A stretch of 64,000 nucleotides of DNA from Tulasnella sp. 424 (taxonomy: Eukaryota > Basidiomycota > Agaricomycetes > Cantharellales > Tulasnellaceae): assembly GCA_019633425.1 (NCBI GenBank), contig WSUB01000039.1, forward strand, positions 218,614 to 282,613, written 5' to 3'. The notes below the pieces were generated by a model. The model did no database searches and was not told the DNA's origin. It saw nothing but the letters and a program-made list of their open reading frames with translations. Below are positions 22,346 through 34,447 of the stretch, piece by piece. The position numbers were made by a program, and so were the translations under genes. Every line of letters starts with the position of its first letter. The stretch's first letter is position 1.

Positions 22346-23996
22346 ATGTCAGCTCCAGGTAAATATACTACATATTCGTATGAGGTTTTCAGAGGGAAGC
22401 TGCTGACGAAATGTAATGGGCGGGCTCCGTCTCGCGCGTCTCCCTCGTCAGACCTGTCCGTCGGCTCGCTTTTCGGCGTTGCAAACAAAACCGCGCTCGT
22501 CACTGGTGGCGGGTCGGGTATTGGGACTATGATTGCAGCTGCTCTCGTGCGGAATGGCGCGAAAGTGTACATTGCATCGCGGAAGGAGAAGCAGCTGAAG
22601 GAGGTGAGTGCTGTTTCGGGCTTGAACGGTTATCCCGAGCAGCTGCAGTCGGCTGATCAAAATAAACCTCGTGCGGCTCAGGTTTCGGACAAGTTGAACG
22701 CGATGGGACCTGGGTCGTGCCACTATGTCGTTGCGGATTTGAGCGTACGTTCGGGGCCTTGGGTTCTTTGCTGTTTGTTTCCGGGTGGCTGATATTCAAA
22801 ATGCATTTTTTTCGGCATTTGACGTCTACGATAGTCAAAGGCTGGATGCGATGCGCTGGCTGATGAAATCAAGAAACGCGAGGGCAAGATCCATATTTTG
22901 GTTAACAATTCTGGTGCTACGTGGGGGGCACCTTGGGAAAACGTTCCGGAGAAAGAAGGTCCGCATTTGCACTCCTTTGCTGGGTCCATCAAGCCGAATG
23001 AAGGCTGTTGACTCATCGCGTATTTCGTTCGTGCAGGTTGGGACAAGGTGATGGCCTTGAACGTGAAGGGAATCTTCTACTGTGGGTGAACCACATCGAT
23101 ATTCTCTACAAGATCGGGACCGAGTTTGACTAATTGTCTCTCTTCCATGCATCTATATGACAGTGACCGTCGCGTGCGTACACTTTGTGCTCGGTGCCGA
23201 TGATCTCGTATCGTCCTGACGTTACTCTCTGAACCGGCTTCTAGTTTGACCGATCTGCTCGCCAAAGACTCCACCGCTGAGGATCCTGCTAGAGTGATTA
23301 ACATTTCATCGACGTCCAGTTGGGAAACAAAAGCCGATGATACGGCACTTGCTGCGGCAGGCATGGGTTTATGGTCATGTACGTGGCAAGTTTGATCCGG
23401 CCCCGGTGCTGAAAAAGCATTGTACTTGTACTGAGAAATGATTGTCCTGGCAAATCTAGATTACTCCTCAAAAGCAGCGGTCAATCACTTGACTCAACTC
23501 ATGGCTGTCACTTTGTCCAAGAAGAAAATAACGTGAGCAGTTTCTCCGCGCTATGACCACTGCGTTTCCAAGGTCGTATTAACTCTCGGCGTTTTATTTC
23601 CTCGCAGTGTGAATGCCATTTTACCCGGGTGAGTTGTCTACGTTTGAGCAGACTAGACCGGAAGTTCATTAGCGTCTGGGATGGGCCAGTGTCTTCCCAA
23701 CGAAAATGTCCGCTTACGGTATGAAGCAGAGTGGCGATGTGATCTCTAACAACCAACCGATGGGTACGTGAACTCGAACTTCTACGGTCTCCTATTTTGG
23801 ACCTGTTCTTTGAATTTGACCTTCTTCCTCATTTGTACACCCAGGTCGACTCGGCGACGTATCTGACATGGCTGGAGTCGCCCTTTTCTTGGCGTCCAAG
23901 GCATCGAGGCACATCAATGGTGCTCTCATTCCGGTTGACGGTGGAGCTTTTATACACGGGAACGCATTCGGGGTGGCGGAGAAGGCAAAATTGTGA
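22346..23996 (+). CDS. short-chain dehydrogenase/reductase (SDR), copy 1
   Basis: NAD(P)-dependent Rossmann-fold oxidoreductase of 286 residues. Exons: 22346-22358, 22452-22603, 22682-22744, 22835-22958, 23037-23081, 23164-23173, 23245-23378, 23460-23532, 23608-23628, 23690-23763, 23845-23996. Motifs: TGGGSGIG cofactor loop, ILVNNSG (NNAG-type), catalytic Ser in INISSTSS, YYSSK (Y-x3-K), and the C-terminal ALFLASKASRHINGALIPVDGG of the classical class. It resembles RhlG-like 3-oxoacyl reductases; the substrate is unknown. Exon 6 is only 10 bases, yet it is needed for frame (YLTVALTDLL) and exists in the paralogue too. The first 13-base exon is inferred; without that intron the protein would carry an extra N-terminal stretch. 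Confidence 0.88.
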
Positions 23997-24003
23997 TGCT
24001 TAG

Positions 24004-24679
24004 GACATTACGAATATTTACCCTGATTTTTGTTGGAGCTTTCGTGGAAGCGTTCATATGTATATAATCCTGAGTTTTTCCGGCTGGACCTTGCAATATA
24101 GCATTACGTTTATCGGAGCGACTGCATAGCCAATCACGCTATCATGATGTAGTGGATCTTGGTGGAGGTTATTGGGTCGAAGACATCATGAGTCGGCAAT
24201 AGGAGTGTCTTGACTCTAACGAGTGCATGTTCTTCGCAACCGAGATGTTTTGTCATCGTTTGAGAAAGGCTTGTTCTTGCCGCGCGACTCGTACCAGAGA
24301 TATATTCCCAGGCTTGGGCGATGCCAAGCAGGAGGTCGCAAAACTGAAGTTTGAGAGAGATAATAAAAAAGAACGCTGGATAACATGAAAGTCTTGATTG
24401 TTTGACGGTTTCCACTTCTATGTCAATAAAGACTGAGAGTGGCTGGGCTGGAATAGTGGCAGATGGGTGGTGCCGGCGGTCGGTCACGTGGTCAATGTTT
24501 GTTTTTCCCCGCTCTGACTCACGTGAGAGCCTCGCGCTTTTCTCACGTCTCGTCGGTTCGGAAATCGTATATAACGCGCGCCCTCCGCTCCGGAGCAGAC
24601 ACCATCCTCCCCTCATCCACCACCACAAAAGCCTCCTTCGCCACCTCAAACCACTCTCCCCCAACCTTCAAGAGCATCA
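24004..24679. promoter_or_regulatory. histone H3 upstream region with two CACGTG boxes and a TATA box
   Basis: Spacer between SDR copy 1 and histone H3. Near the H3 start there are two perfect CACGTG E-box palindromes (24485-24490 and 24520-24525), a further tcacgtct at 24542-24549, and a TATA-like tatataac at 24568-24575, about 105 bases before the ATG. The boxes and TATA are directly visible; cell-cycle control is an inference. Confidence 0.6.
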
Positions 24680-25232
<553 letters not shown>

Positions 25233-25515
25233 GTTGCATTGTGAATGCTTCCGTGTTCCGCTATGGTCTAGGCTATGTTATCTTCGTGTTGTGCTGTACC
25301 ATTATTACCATGATTATCTTATTGCCCATCGCTTTCGAAGTCTCTGTCCTAGCATGTGTGATCTGGCTTACGATTCAGAGTCGAGTCTGTGTGAACAGTG
25401 GGAGCAACGTCTGGGTATGTGTTGTGGTCGACATTAGAATTCTGACCAGGTAAACTTTTGGCGCCAAACAATACCGCACACACCGCTACTTGACTCCGAG
25501 GTAATTAGATTGCGT

Positions 25516-27814
25516 ATGATTGCGCGTCTGACTCTTCCTCGCCTCTCCACGAGACGTGCTTGTCTATATCCCTCCGCCGTCCGGTCCAGCTCTCTCCTGG
25601 CTACATCGCGCACAAAACCAGCAATGTCGGACGTGGAGACCATCAACGCCTCGATCGCCCAAGCGAATGAGCAACTACGAACGCTGCAGGCTCAAAAGGC
25701 TGATGCTGCACTAATAACGGATGCTAAGAAAAGGCTAGGAGAGCTGAAGAAGCAGCTGGCTGCCGCCTCGGGAGCTGCCGGTGGACCAAGAGCCGATGCA
25801 GGGAAGAAGGCTGCTGCTCATCGGCTGGCTTTGAAGACGCCAAAGGTGAGACCACGCCCACCAGCCTCATGAGTGTATATGAGCTTACGGCCACCGCCTC
25901 ATTACCATTGCTATTATCCTAGGGCACAAGAGACTGGTCACCAGCAGAAATGTCCTTGCGGGAACACATCTTCAGCACCCTCACTCGCGTATTTAAGCAG
26001 CACGGCGGCAGCACTATCGACACTCCCGTCTTCGAGCTTCGGGAAATCCTCGCTGGGAAGTATGGCGAAGATAGCAAGTTGATTTATGACTTGCAAGATC
26101 AGGGAGGAGAGATTTGCAGTCTGAGATACGACTTGACGGTGAGTTCCTCCTGGCCCCCACATCGTTCGCCTGAGATGGATCTGAACTTCTGGTTCCTGTC
26201 CTCGTTCGCTGTAGGTTCCATTTGCCCGTTTCTTGGCCATGAATGGTTCGACCTACCCATCAATCAAACGGTACCACATTGCAAAGGTCTACCGAAGGGA
26301 CCAACCAGCAATGACGAAAGGCCGTATGAGGGAGTTCTATCAATGCGTAAGTTCATCGCCCATTTCCACTCGCTTAACTCGTACTGAGGAGCTAAGACCA
26401 GTCCTCTTCGCTACCTTTATGTCTCGTATAGGACTTTGATATCGCAGGCCAATTCGACCCGATGGTTCCCGACGCCGAAGTCATTACCATATTATGTGAA
26501 GCTTTGACGGCTCTTGAAATCGGAGAATTCACCGTCAAGATCAATCACAGGAAGATTTTGGATGGTATATTCGAAGTGTGCGGCGTGCCAGCGGAGAAAG
26601 TGAGGACCATATCGTCGGCAGTAGACAAACTCGACAAGGTATGGAAACTCCTCGCACCGACACTGTAAACACTTCAAGCTGACCGTTGCTAAATTCAGCT
26701 GCCTTGGGACGAGGTCAAAAAGGAGATGACGGAGGAAAAGGGGCTGGCGGGGGATGTGGCAGATCGTATCGGAGAATACGTAAAACTCAAAGGTGAACTC
26801 GCCAGCACGCCTCGCAGAACGACTATAGGACTGACACCTCTCTCTGACAGGCGGCGTTGAACTTATTGCCAAGCTACGGGAGACGCCGCTATCGAAGAAT
26901 GCATCCGCGAAAGCCGGCATGGACGACATGGAGCTACTGTTTACGTATCTCAAGGTCTTTGGTGTCGACCAAAAGGTTCGGTTTGACTCCTTAAACGTTC
27001 AGCGAACACAGAGCTAAATGCGGCGGATGATTTGATGCGTGTACTAGATGTCTCTCGACATGAGCTTAGCAAGAGGACTAGACTACTACACCGGAGTCAT
27101 CTACGAAGCCGTTTGTGAAGCATCCGCTCCTCCGGGTTTCAGTCCCAATCCACCCGTCGCTGGCTCCGGAGACCCATCGTCAAACCCGCCACCACCAAAG
27201 CCTGCAAAGAAGGCCGCTCCCAAGCCCGGAGAAGAAGAAGAAATTGACGAATCTCAAGTCGGGGTCGGTTCCATCGCGGCTGGAGGTCGCTATGACGAAC
27301 TTGTCGGCATGTTCGCGGGTGCCGCTTCGGGAGCAGGCAAGAAGGAAAAGGGCATTCCTTGCGTTGGGGTTAGCGTGGGTGTTGAGCGGGTGTTCTCGAT
27401 CCTTTTGGCCAAGATGAAGGAGCAGGAGAAGGCTGCGAGGTCGAAGGAAACGGACGTGTATGTGATGAGCCTTGGTGATGGAATGCTCGTAGAGCGGATG
27501 ACCGTCGTGAAGAAGCTTTGGGATGCGGGTATCAAGGTACGTTGAATTTGGTTAAGCCCTCGGACAATCGAGACGCTGACGTCGTTCTTCGGTTCCATCA
27601 GACCGAGTTCATGTACAAGGCCAAACCAAAACCGCGTCCCCAATTCGAGTACTTAGACAAGGAGCAGATACCTTATGCGGTGATTCTAGGACCGGACGAG
27701 TGGAAGGAGGGTCTTGTACGGGTAAAGCCGCAAGTTGGGAAGGACGAGGCGACGGGTGAAGGAGAGAAGGTCGAGTTGGACAAGTTGGCCGCTTGGTTCA
27801 AGGAGCGGATGTAA
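25516..27814 (+). CDS. histidyl-tRNA synthetase, probably dual-targeted
   Basis: Class II aminoacyl-tRNA synthetase that charges tRNA-His; 601 residues. Exons: 25516-25845, 25923-26138, 26215-26346, 26432-26638, 26699-26792, 26851-26975, 27048-27536, 27602-27814. From the first Met the protein opens with an Arg/Ser-rich, acid-poor leader ([20 protein letters not shown]), a likely mitochondrial presequence. A second in-frame Met at 25624 ([13 protein letters not shown]) would give the cytosolic form, as known for yeast HTS1. A WHEP-type helical hairpin follows ([20 protein letters not shown]). Catalytic motifs: motif 2 [31 protein letters not shown] and [11 protein letters not shown]. The anticodon domain contains [14 protein letters not shown] and [20 protein letters not shown]. 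Confidence 0.95.
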
Positions 27815-28239
27815 TTCGTTTTAGATGATATTTTAGCCTTTTCGTTTACAGTTACCCTGATGCGCGGTGCCCGTACAGAGCTCGAATGGAAGCCGCAGAC
27901 TCATCTGACGGTCACCGGACTGTGCCATTTCGGGCCAGTCCCTTCGTCAGGCCATCAGATTCAGTAAACCAAGTAAACTTTGACCCTGTATACGAGAAAG
28001 GTATGCCAACCTATACATAGAGTCTACCGGAAAACGAGAGCGCGTAAAGTAACAAGGCAACGAAAAGAAATAACCGCCTTAGAATCGCGAGACAAGTACA
28101 CAAGGAGAGACGAGGAAAGAAAAGAAAAAAAAATCTAGAAGATGTCCAATTTTCTCCGAGTCGAAAAACACGCTGACTAGATGCAGGACACTCCGAAAAA
28201 TGCACAAGAATGCATGTCTTGCAGAGCGGAGGTGGGTTC
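27815..28239. other. convergent intergenic region, no gene seen
   Basis: Lies between the stops of the histidyl-tRNA synthetase (+) and the copper transporter (-). It should hold both 3' UTRs. Frames on the minus strand here are out-of-frame extensions of the transporter tail. Confidence 0.5.
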
Positions 28240-29478
28240 TCACTCGCTGTCGGAGGTTCTCTCGTCCCCACTGCTGCCGATCTTGAAGAGAGGCCTTCTG
28301 ACACCTACGCTGTTGCTCGGAGTAATCGTACTGCCCGACCCTCTTGCCCTTTGGAGTCCCGTTAAACTTCCTCCCGACCTTCGCATGGAAGAAGTGCTGG
28401 TCTGGCGCCGGTAGATTGGCGAGGTCTGAGGGCTTGAGGTGTCTTGGTGTCCCGGTCCCCAAGCTGAAGTCGGAGAGTAGCGAGGGGCTGGCTGACCTTG
28501 GCCACGCGTGCGACCGTCAAATGCTTGCGAGGAAAGTGGGCCCGAGGTGGTGTTTTGCATGGGAGTGTTTAGAGTCGGGGTGATAGAACGACTGTCTCCT
28601 GAAGAGGGAAGGACGCCAAGCATGATCTGACGGGCCTTGTCGCGACCGCCATCCCAAGAACCGCCCTCAGCGTCGTTGGAGGACGGGTAGACGGGCAACG
28701 GGGTGTAGTACCCTGAACGGTTGCCGCTGCGGAAAAAGGAGGCGCCCGGTCAATTCGGCGGCACGCCGTTGAGAATAACCCAGATGGCTTACGCAGCACT
28801 GCCGCTGGACGAGGGCGATGCTTGACGGTACTCGATGAAGAATTGACCAACTGAGAGCGAGAAAATCTGAAAACGAAGGATGTGGCGCGTGGTCCGTTAG
28901 GTTACTCTAAGGGTCTAAAGCGGCAACGCGTGGTACAAAGCCAATCGAAATACGCACGATGGTGAGGATGATACTAAAGGTAATGTCGAGTCAGTGATAC
29001 CAAGTCATGAGATAATAGAGGGTTTAGCGTACCCGATGTGCAAAGTCATAGACAGTAGCATGTATGCCCTAAACAATGGCACATATGTGTCGGACACTGC
29101 CTTACGCCGCCATCCCAACGCGCCCGAACTCACAGCCTAAGGAGAGTCGCTAGAGCGTACAGACCGGTTCGAAATAGCGCTATTCTCGCCGGACAACCAT
29201 CTATTCTGCATCTTGCAGGCAGAGTTTTGCTAGCCAAGAGGAGCGTGATGAACCTGCCAAGCCAACCCGCGCGAATTAGCTCCAGAAACGGGACAATGAC
29301 TCTGGCAGCAGAAATACCTTTCAAACAAGCAGATTGTAGAAGTTAAGAGGATGCCAACGACGAAGCTCGACCAGGAGGTGAGCTGTAGCCCTCCGAAGAG
29401 GAGAGTTTCCTCCTGAAAGCCGAAGTGCAAACCCCCCGTGGATCCAGAGCTGGCCGTTGCCTGCGACGCCGAGTTCAT
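28240..29478 (-). CDS. Ctr-family copper transporter
   Basis: 297 residues in six exons (minus): 29478-29318, 29253-29134, 29068-29033, 28973-28958 (16 bases), 28866-28793, 28726-28240. The first exon carries HFGFQEETLLFGG and transmembrane helix 1 (WSSFVVGILLTSTICLFER). After splicing, helix 2 reads LAYMLLSMTLHIG and helix 3 IFSLSVGQFFIEY. YMLLSM supplies the Ctr MxxxM copper-gating motif, and SLSVG occupies the place of the usual GxxxG packing motif. Ctr proteins form trimers passing Cu(I). There is no Met-rich extracellular N-terminus and the C-terminal 160 residues are Ser/Thr/Gly/Arg-rich and probably cytosolic, which is closer to vacuolar Ctr2-like members; localisation is an inference. 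Confidence 0.8.
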
Positions 29479-29896
29479 CGTTTCAAAGGAAGAAAAGTAG
29501 AAGAAGTTGAGAGAGTGTGCTTATTTCAAGATGAAAGGGGAAAAAACGTTGCTGGAAAAAGAAGAAGTGGGTTCAAAAGGAGTAGCACGAATTGGGTTGT
29601 CGAAGTGAGCGGTTGTTGCTGGCGGTGGGTTGGCCTGTTCCCGCGCCCCCGGCGACCAGGCTGGAGGTCACATTTGAGTTCAGCCGATTTTTCCCCGGCT
29701 GGACGCACCCGCTTCCTCCACCACTACATACTGGTCTCATTGAAGGTGATTATGAACCGAGATTTCACCTCCAGAAACTATCTAGAAAGGACTTCGCTCT
29801 GACAACGTTACTTATAAAAGCAACCGAGCCGGATAAACTCTCAGGTCAGCCTTCAGCGAAGCCCAAATTACCCAAAGGTCTGACGTTATCGTCAGC
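29479..29896. promoter_or_regulatory. divergent promoter region of copper transporter and MoaA-MoaC genes
   Basis: About 420 bases separate the two divergent starts, so both promoters must lie here. A TATA-like tataaaag occurs at 29814-29821, about 80 bases upstream of the MoaA-MoaC start at 29897. No metal-response element is evident. Confidence 0.4.
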
Positions 29897-32395
29897 ATGG
29901 AAATGAGATATAAATTCGCAATGAAGAGGCCCCCTCCATCTCGTTCGTACGATTACACGCATCTCATGCTTCCAAACGCCAACCTCAGCCTCCGGGCTCG
30001 TTCCATCTGGACTCATATATCGAACTCGACAAATACCACAACTTTGACTCCTAAGACCTTTGATGCCAACGTGCCTCATACCGGTGCCGCCGCGGCATTA
30101 CGAAAAACGGCACGAGTGAGGATCAATATGTCACGGCTCGCTGAACGTCTATTGCTGATGGGACTACCCCGCACTGCAGGCCAAAATCCTAGCAATCGAC
30201 ACACTTCATGGGACGAGAATTTCCCCATCTGATTTCGTTGCACCCATCAAACCGGCTCCGCCAATCCTCACGAGCCCACTGGATCCCAAAATCTCATCAC
30301 GAGCTCAACCTCTCGTTGACAACTTCTCAAGGATGCACGACTACCTTCGTATTTCCTTGACAGAACGCTGCAACCTCCGATGTCAGTGTCTCATAACTTT
30401 CAGGGAACCCCCACCTCTCATTGTTCATCTGGTCGTCTTAGGCTTTTACTGCATGCCAGAGGAGGGGATCGACTTGTCTCCCTCGGAAGACATACTCAAT
30501 GATGACGAAGTAGTCCGCCTTGCTACACTATTTGTGCGTCACGGGGTGCGCAAGATCCGTCTTACCGGAGGCGAACCGACAATACGAAAAGACATAGTGG
30601 ATATAGTGAGTAAGTGTGGCCCGCCCTCTCCCTACGCGTATCGGTTCTCAGGTAAGGGCGATCTAGGACGACTGAATCAGCTGCATCCACTCGGTCTACG
30701 CAGCATCGGAATGACGTCGAATGGACTGGCGTTGCATCGAAAACTCCCGGAACTAGTCAATAACGGCCTGACTCACCTAAATCTAAGGTAACGATCTCCT
30801 ATAGCAAATTAGCAGTTCTGCCTTTTGACTCACGGATCTTGTGTTCAGTCTTGACACTTTGGATCCAGCGAGGTTCGAAAGGATTACCCGGCGGCGTGGG
30901 CATGAAGCGGTGATGAAATCCCTCGACACAGCACTTGCGCTCTTAGCTCCTGCTTCCACGGGGGTGGGGCTGAGGCGTGTCAAGCTCAACGTCGTGGTCG
31001 TCAAAGGCGTCAACGACGGTGAAGTCTTTGACTTCTTGGAGCTGACAAGAAACAAAGACCTGAGCGTCAGATTCATCGAGTTCATGCCATTTTCCGGTAA
31101 ATGTTCTTTTCTGATCCTGGTCTCATCGACTAAACCCAACCACCTTTTCCACTGTTCTGCAGGCAATGGATGGGACAAGGATCGGCTGGTCCCTTCGGCC
31201 GTTCTCCTGGATCGCATAACGTCTCGACATCCAGGAACTACCAAAGCAAAGGACGAATTAAACGACACAGCCCGTTCCTACACCATTCCAAGATTCAAAG
31301 GGTCGTTTGGGTTTATAAGCAGTATGTCGGATCACTTTTGTTCGACTTGCAATCGACTACGAATTACTGCAGACGGGAAGATCAAAGTACGCTTCGATTC
31401 ATTTTCTTATATCGGTTGACTGACGTGTAGCATTTGGTGCTCCTCTCGGAAAGGTTTGTCTCTTCGACGGTGCCGAGATTAGCCTCCGAGACCGCCTTCG
31501 CGCGGGCGCTAGCGATGACGAATTGTCTGCTCTCGTTGGATTTGCTGTGGGACAGAAGAAAGCGAAGCACGAAGAAATGGAGGAAATTGATACAGTGACG
31601 AATAGGCCTATGATTTTGATTGGTGGTTGAGTGGGTTCTATCTTTCGGGGGGAGGGAGAGGTTATATCAACATCTCTTCTTTCAGCCCCGACAGCTAGGG
31701 GATCACTCAACCTTCAATCAAAGCGAGCCATGCCACCTATTTTCATGCAGTCCCATCTTTTCGGTTATGATATGCAGGCTTCTTCTCGGTCGTATGCCAG
31801 TCTTCCAACTCAGTCCTTCAGAACATTTACAACCTCAACACACTCAAACTCGTCGCAAAAGCTCACCCACGTTGACGCTACTGGAAACCCATCTATGGTC
31901 AACGTTTCAGACAAAGCTATCACGAAACGTTCAGCAACGGCTGTCGGTCGAATCCACCTTACGGCTGATGCCTTCGCTCTCCTCTATCCCTCGGAGAGTG
32001 CTCCAGGGACATCCACTCTCCTCACGAAAGAGCAGCGCAAAGCTGCTTCCAAGGGCCCTGTTTTGACGACTGCTCAACTCGCTGGAATTCTCGCAGCCAA
32101 GCAGACTTCGTCGATCATTCCGTTATGTCATCCAATCGGGCTCAAGCACGTCTCAGTCACTTTTGCTCCTTCTGAAATCCATCCCCTCGCCATCGAATGC
32201 AAGGCTACGGCAGAATGTCAAGGTCAAACCGGTGTGGAGATGGAAGCACTTATGGCCGTGAATGGAGCGTTACTTTGTGTCTGGGATATGCTAAAAGCTG
32301 TCGCGGGGAAGGAGATGCGGATCGAGGACGTCAAGGTGGTCGAAAAGAGTGGGGGAAGGAGCGGCGATTGGGTGAGACCTAGTGAAGATAAATAA
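29897..32395 (+). CDS. cnxABC: bifunctional molybdopterin precursor enzyme, MoaA-MoaC fusion
   Basis: Makes cyclic pyranopterin monophosphate from GTP, the first steps of molybdenum cofactor synthesis. Exons: 29897-30115, 30180-30381, 30442-30609, 30652-30787, 30849-31096, 31163-31386, 31454-31625, 31686-32395 (692 codons). The MoaA half has the radical-SAM motif rebuilt across an intron, ERCNLRC + FYCMPEEG (C-x3-C-x2-C), [11 protein letters not shown], the second cluster [10 protein letters not shown] ... VCLF, and the ending MILIGG. Splicing at 31626-31685 then enters MoaC in frame: [40 protein letters not shown]. If that intron were retained, MoaA would end at the TGA directly after the GG. 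The N-terminus may be a mitochondrial presequence; starts at 29897, 29903 and 29921 are all possible. The gene name follows the Aspergillus fusion of the same layout. Confidence 0.9.
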
Positions 32396-32452
32396 ACGAG
32401 CAATAATGCGATTCTGGCATGTCTACGCGTGATTAGCCTCTCCACCCGAGAC

Positions 32453-33897
32453 TTAAAGCTTGGACTTCGTCTCAAATTCGACACGAGCCTGTCGACCATG
32501 TATGAATGCGCCACCATCCAAGGGGATGGCCGCACCGTTGACGTGTCGAGACGCCTTCGACACCAAGAAGAGTACTAAGCCAGCCATGTCTTGAGCGTTG
32601 CCAAACCGACCTAATGAAAGTATGGTCACTGCCGTATCACACCGGGGTGAGAGCAAAAATGAACCGCGAGCGCACCAAGTGGTTGGTTGCGAGCAATAGA
32701 GTCGCTAGCCTCCTTAAACACGAAGTTCGTCATCCTTGAGGGGAACATGCTATGCGATGAAGACGTTGCACTGAGCAATCCAACACGCGACGAAAACGAT
32801 CAGCCTTACCCCGGACAGATCGCATTGACACTGTCATTAGGTGCGTCGGTTCAGTCTTGCCAGGAATCACCTATGATTTTCATGCTTACGTTATATATTT
32901 TTTCGATAGTGTGACTGCCATTAAGCGGGTAAGGTGGTTGACAGCTGCCTTTGAGGTACTATCTACAGGACGGCATGTTGCAAAATTAGCTGCGGGGTGG
33001 GAGCAGAGTGTGCAGAGCAGAATTCGTACAAGCCCAAACACCATTTCCTCTGTTTCCCATGGCAGAGTCGTCCGCATGTGCAGAAAAGCTTGCATTTGAA
33101 GAAATATTAATGACTCTGGCAGGGTCTTCAGCGGTGGAATCTTTCGCGAGAAGGTCCGTCAAACTAGCCGTTCGGTCGTAAGGGCCCGACTTTGGAAGGC
33201 GATTTTACTAATACTAACGCAACAGTTACTACGAAAGCAGGGTGTGAGCGAACGGAGGTTGGCTGTGTCGATAGAGGCAACTTACGGTAAAATAGTGCCT
33301 TGACGTTCACAGCCATGATACGATCCCAGCCTACAACATTCGGGACCAATTTAATGTTTAACTTGATGACGTCTCCGCATGTTACGAGCACGAACCTTGC
33401 TTTTCCGGGACGTTGTCCCAGGGTGCTCCCCAGCTTATACCTGAACAGTTAACTAGAACATGGATCTTGTTTTCTCGACTTTTAATCTCTTCAGCTAGCG
33501 AGTCGCAGCCAGCCTTGGACTAAAGGGAATGCGTGTCACTCCAGAGGTTGAATCGACCCGAACACCGCTCACACTTAGATCAGCAACGAGGTAGTGACAC
33601 GACCCAGGGTAAGCTCTGTTTAGCCTATCTGTAACCTGTTGTTGTAACAGCGTAAATCGACTATTTAATTCATAGAAAGTCTTCGAAAGTCTGCCGAAAG
33701 CTTACCTTCTTCAGCTCTGGTTCCTTTCGAGATGAAATGTGCACTTTCGCTCCGTTTTGTACCAAGGCTGTCGCTATCATTTCACCGATCCCCGAGCTTC
33801 CTCCGGTGACTACCGCCACTTTTCCAGTGACATTGAAGAGGGAATCGATGGCCAGGTCTATATAGCGCACGGTATCAAACAGGTCGAATCCGATCAC
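32453..33897 (-). CDS. short-chain dehydrogenase/reductase (SDR), copy 2
   Basis: Paralogue of the SDR at 22346-23996, in the opposite orientation and with the same intron positions. Spliced motifs: VVTGGSSGIGEMIATALVQ, VTDRLNRAYPGSCHYLVADL, IHVLVNCSG (Cys replacing the usual second Asn), INISS, YSTSKAAVNHLTRLMAVTLS, VNAICPG, and the end FLVSKASRHVNGAAIPLDGG. The 10-base micro-exon is present here too (around 33200). I first took the broken frames as a pseudogene, but each break falls at a GT-AG intron, so the gene looks intact. The NNSG to NCSG change near the active site may alter activity. It converges on MoaA-MoaC with only 57 bases between stops. Confidence 0.75.
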
Positions 33898-34447
33898 TGA
33901 AGAGCGACTTCCATGGCTTAGCAGAACGAAGGCAATGCGAACCTTTGAGCCTCATAGCTTCTTGGTTCTCGTTGTATGTTCCACTGCGATTCGGTGTTCT
34001 GAAGAATGAAAACCACCCAGGTCAGGCGAACATGGACAAGAAGCTGGACGGTCGGCAGTCGGCAACCGGGTTTTGCCGGCATCTGTGATCACTCGCGGGT
34101 CGCCGCTTCTACTTCGCGTTCAAACGATTCAGAAAGGCCATAAAGCCTTTCGGCGTCTTTTACTAAGTTGAACCAAGATGGATTTATTAGACAAAACTTC
34201 GTGGATAATATGTTTGCTCCTAGCTCAAGCGTGCTCTAATATAAGGCGCTGCCAAGAGAGGGATGTTAGTTGCTCGGTCCCGTTTAGACGTAGAAAGGGT
34301 CCACCAACGACTAGAGCATAGCTACTTCGAGAGTAGGCCTTACAAAATGCTCCGAAGTTGGCCACTAGCAATATGCAATTGCTATTCACGTTTACAGCCA
34401 TTGGCATAAGATATGTGCCTAATTAAAAGGAATCAGGGGTCAATACA
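33898..34447. other. intergenic, no gene seen
   Basis: Spacer between the SDR copy 2 start and the gag-like gene end. The minus-strand frame at 34225-34407 (60 codons) contains VNVNSNCILLVANFGAF, which slightly resembles SDR middle regions but is too weak to call. Confidence 0.4.

Noticed and set aside
32453..33897. SDR copy 2 as a pseudogene
   Set aside because: All apparent frame breaks coincide with GT-AG introns at the same positions as in copy 1, and the catalytic YxxxK and Ser motifs are intact.
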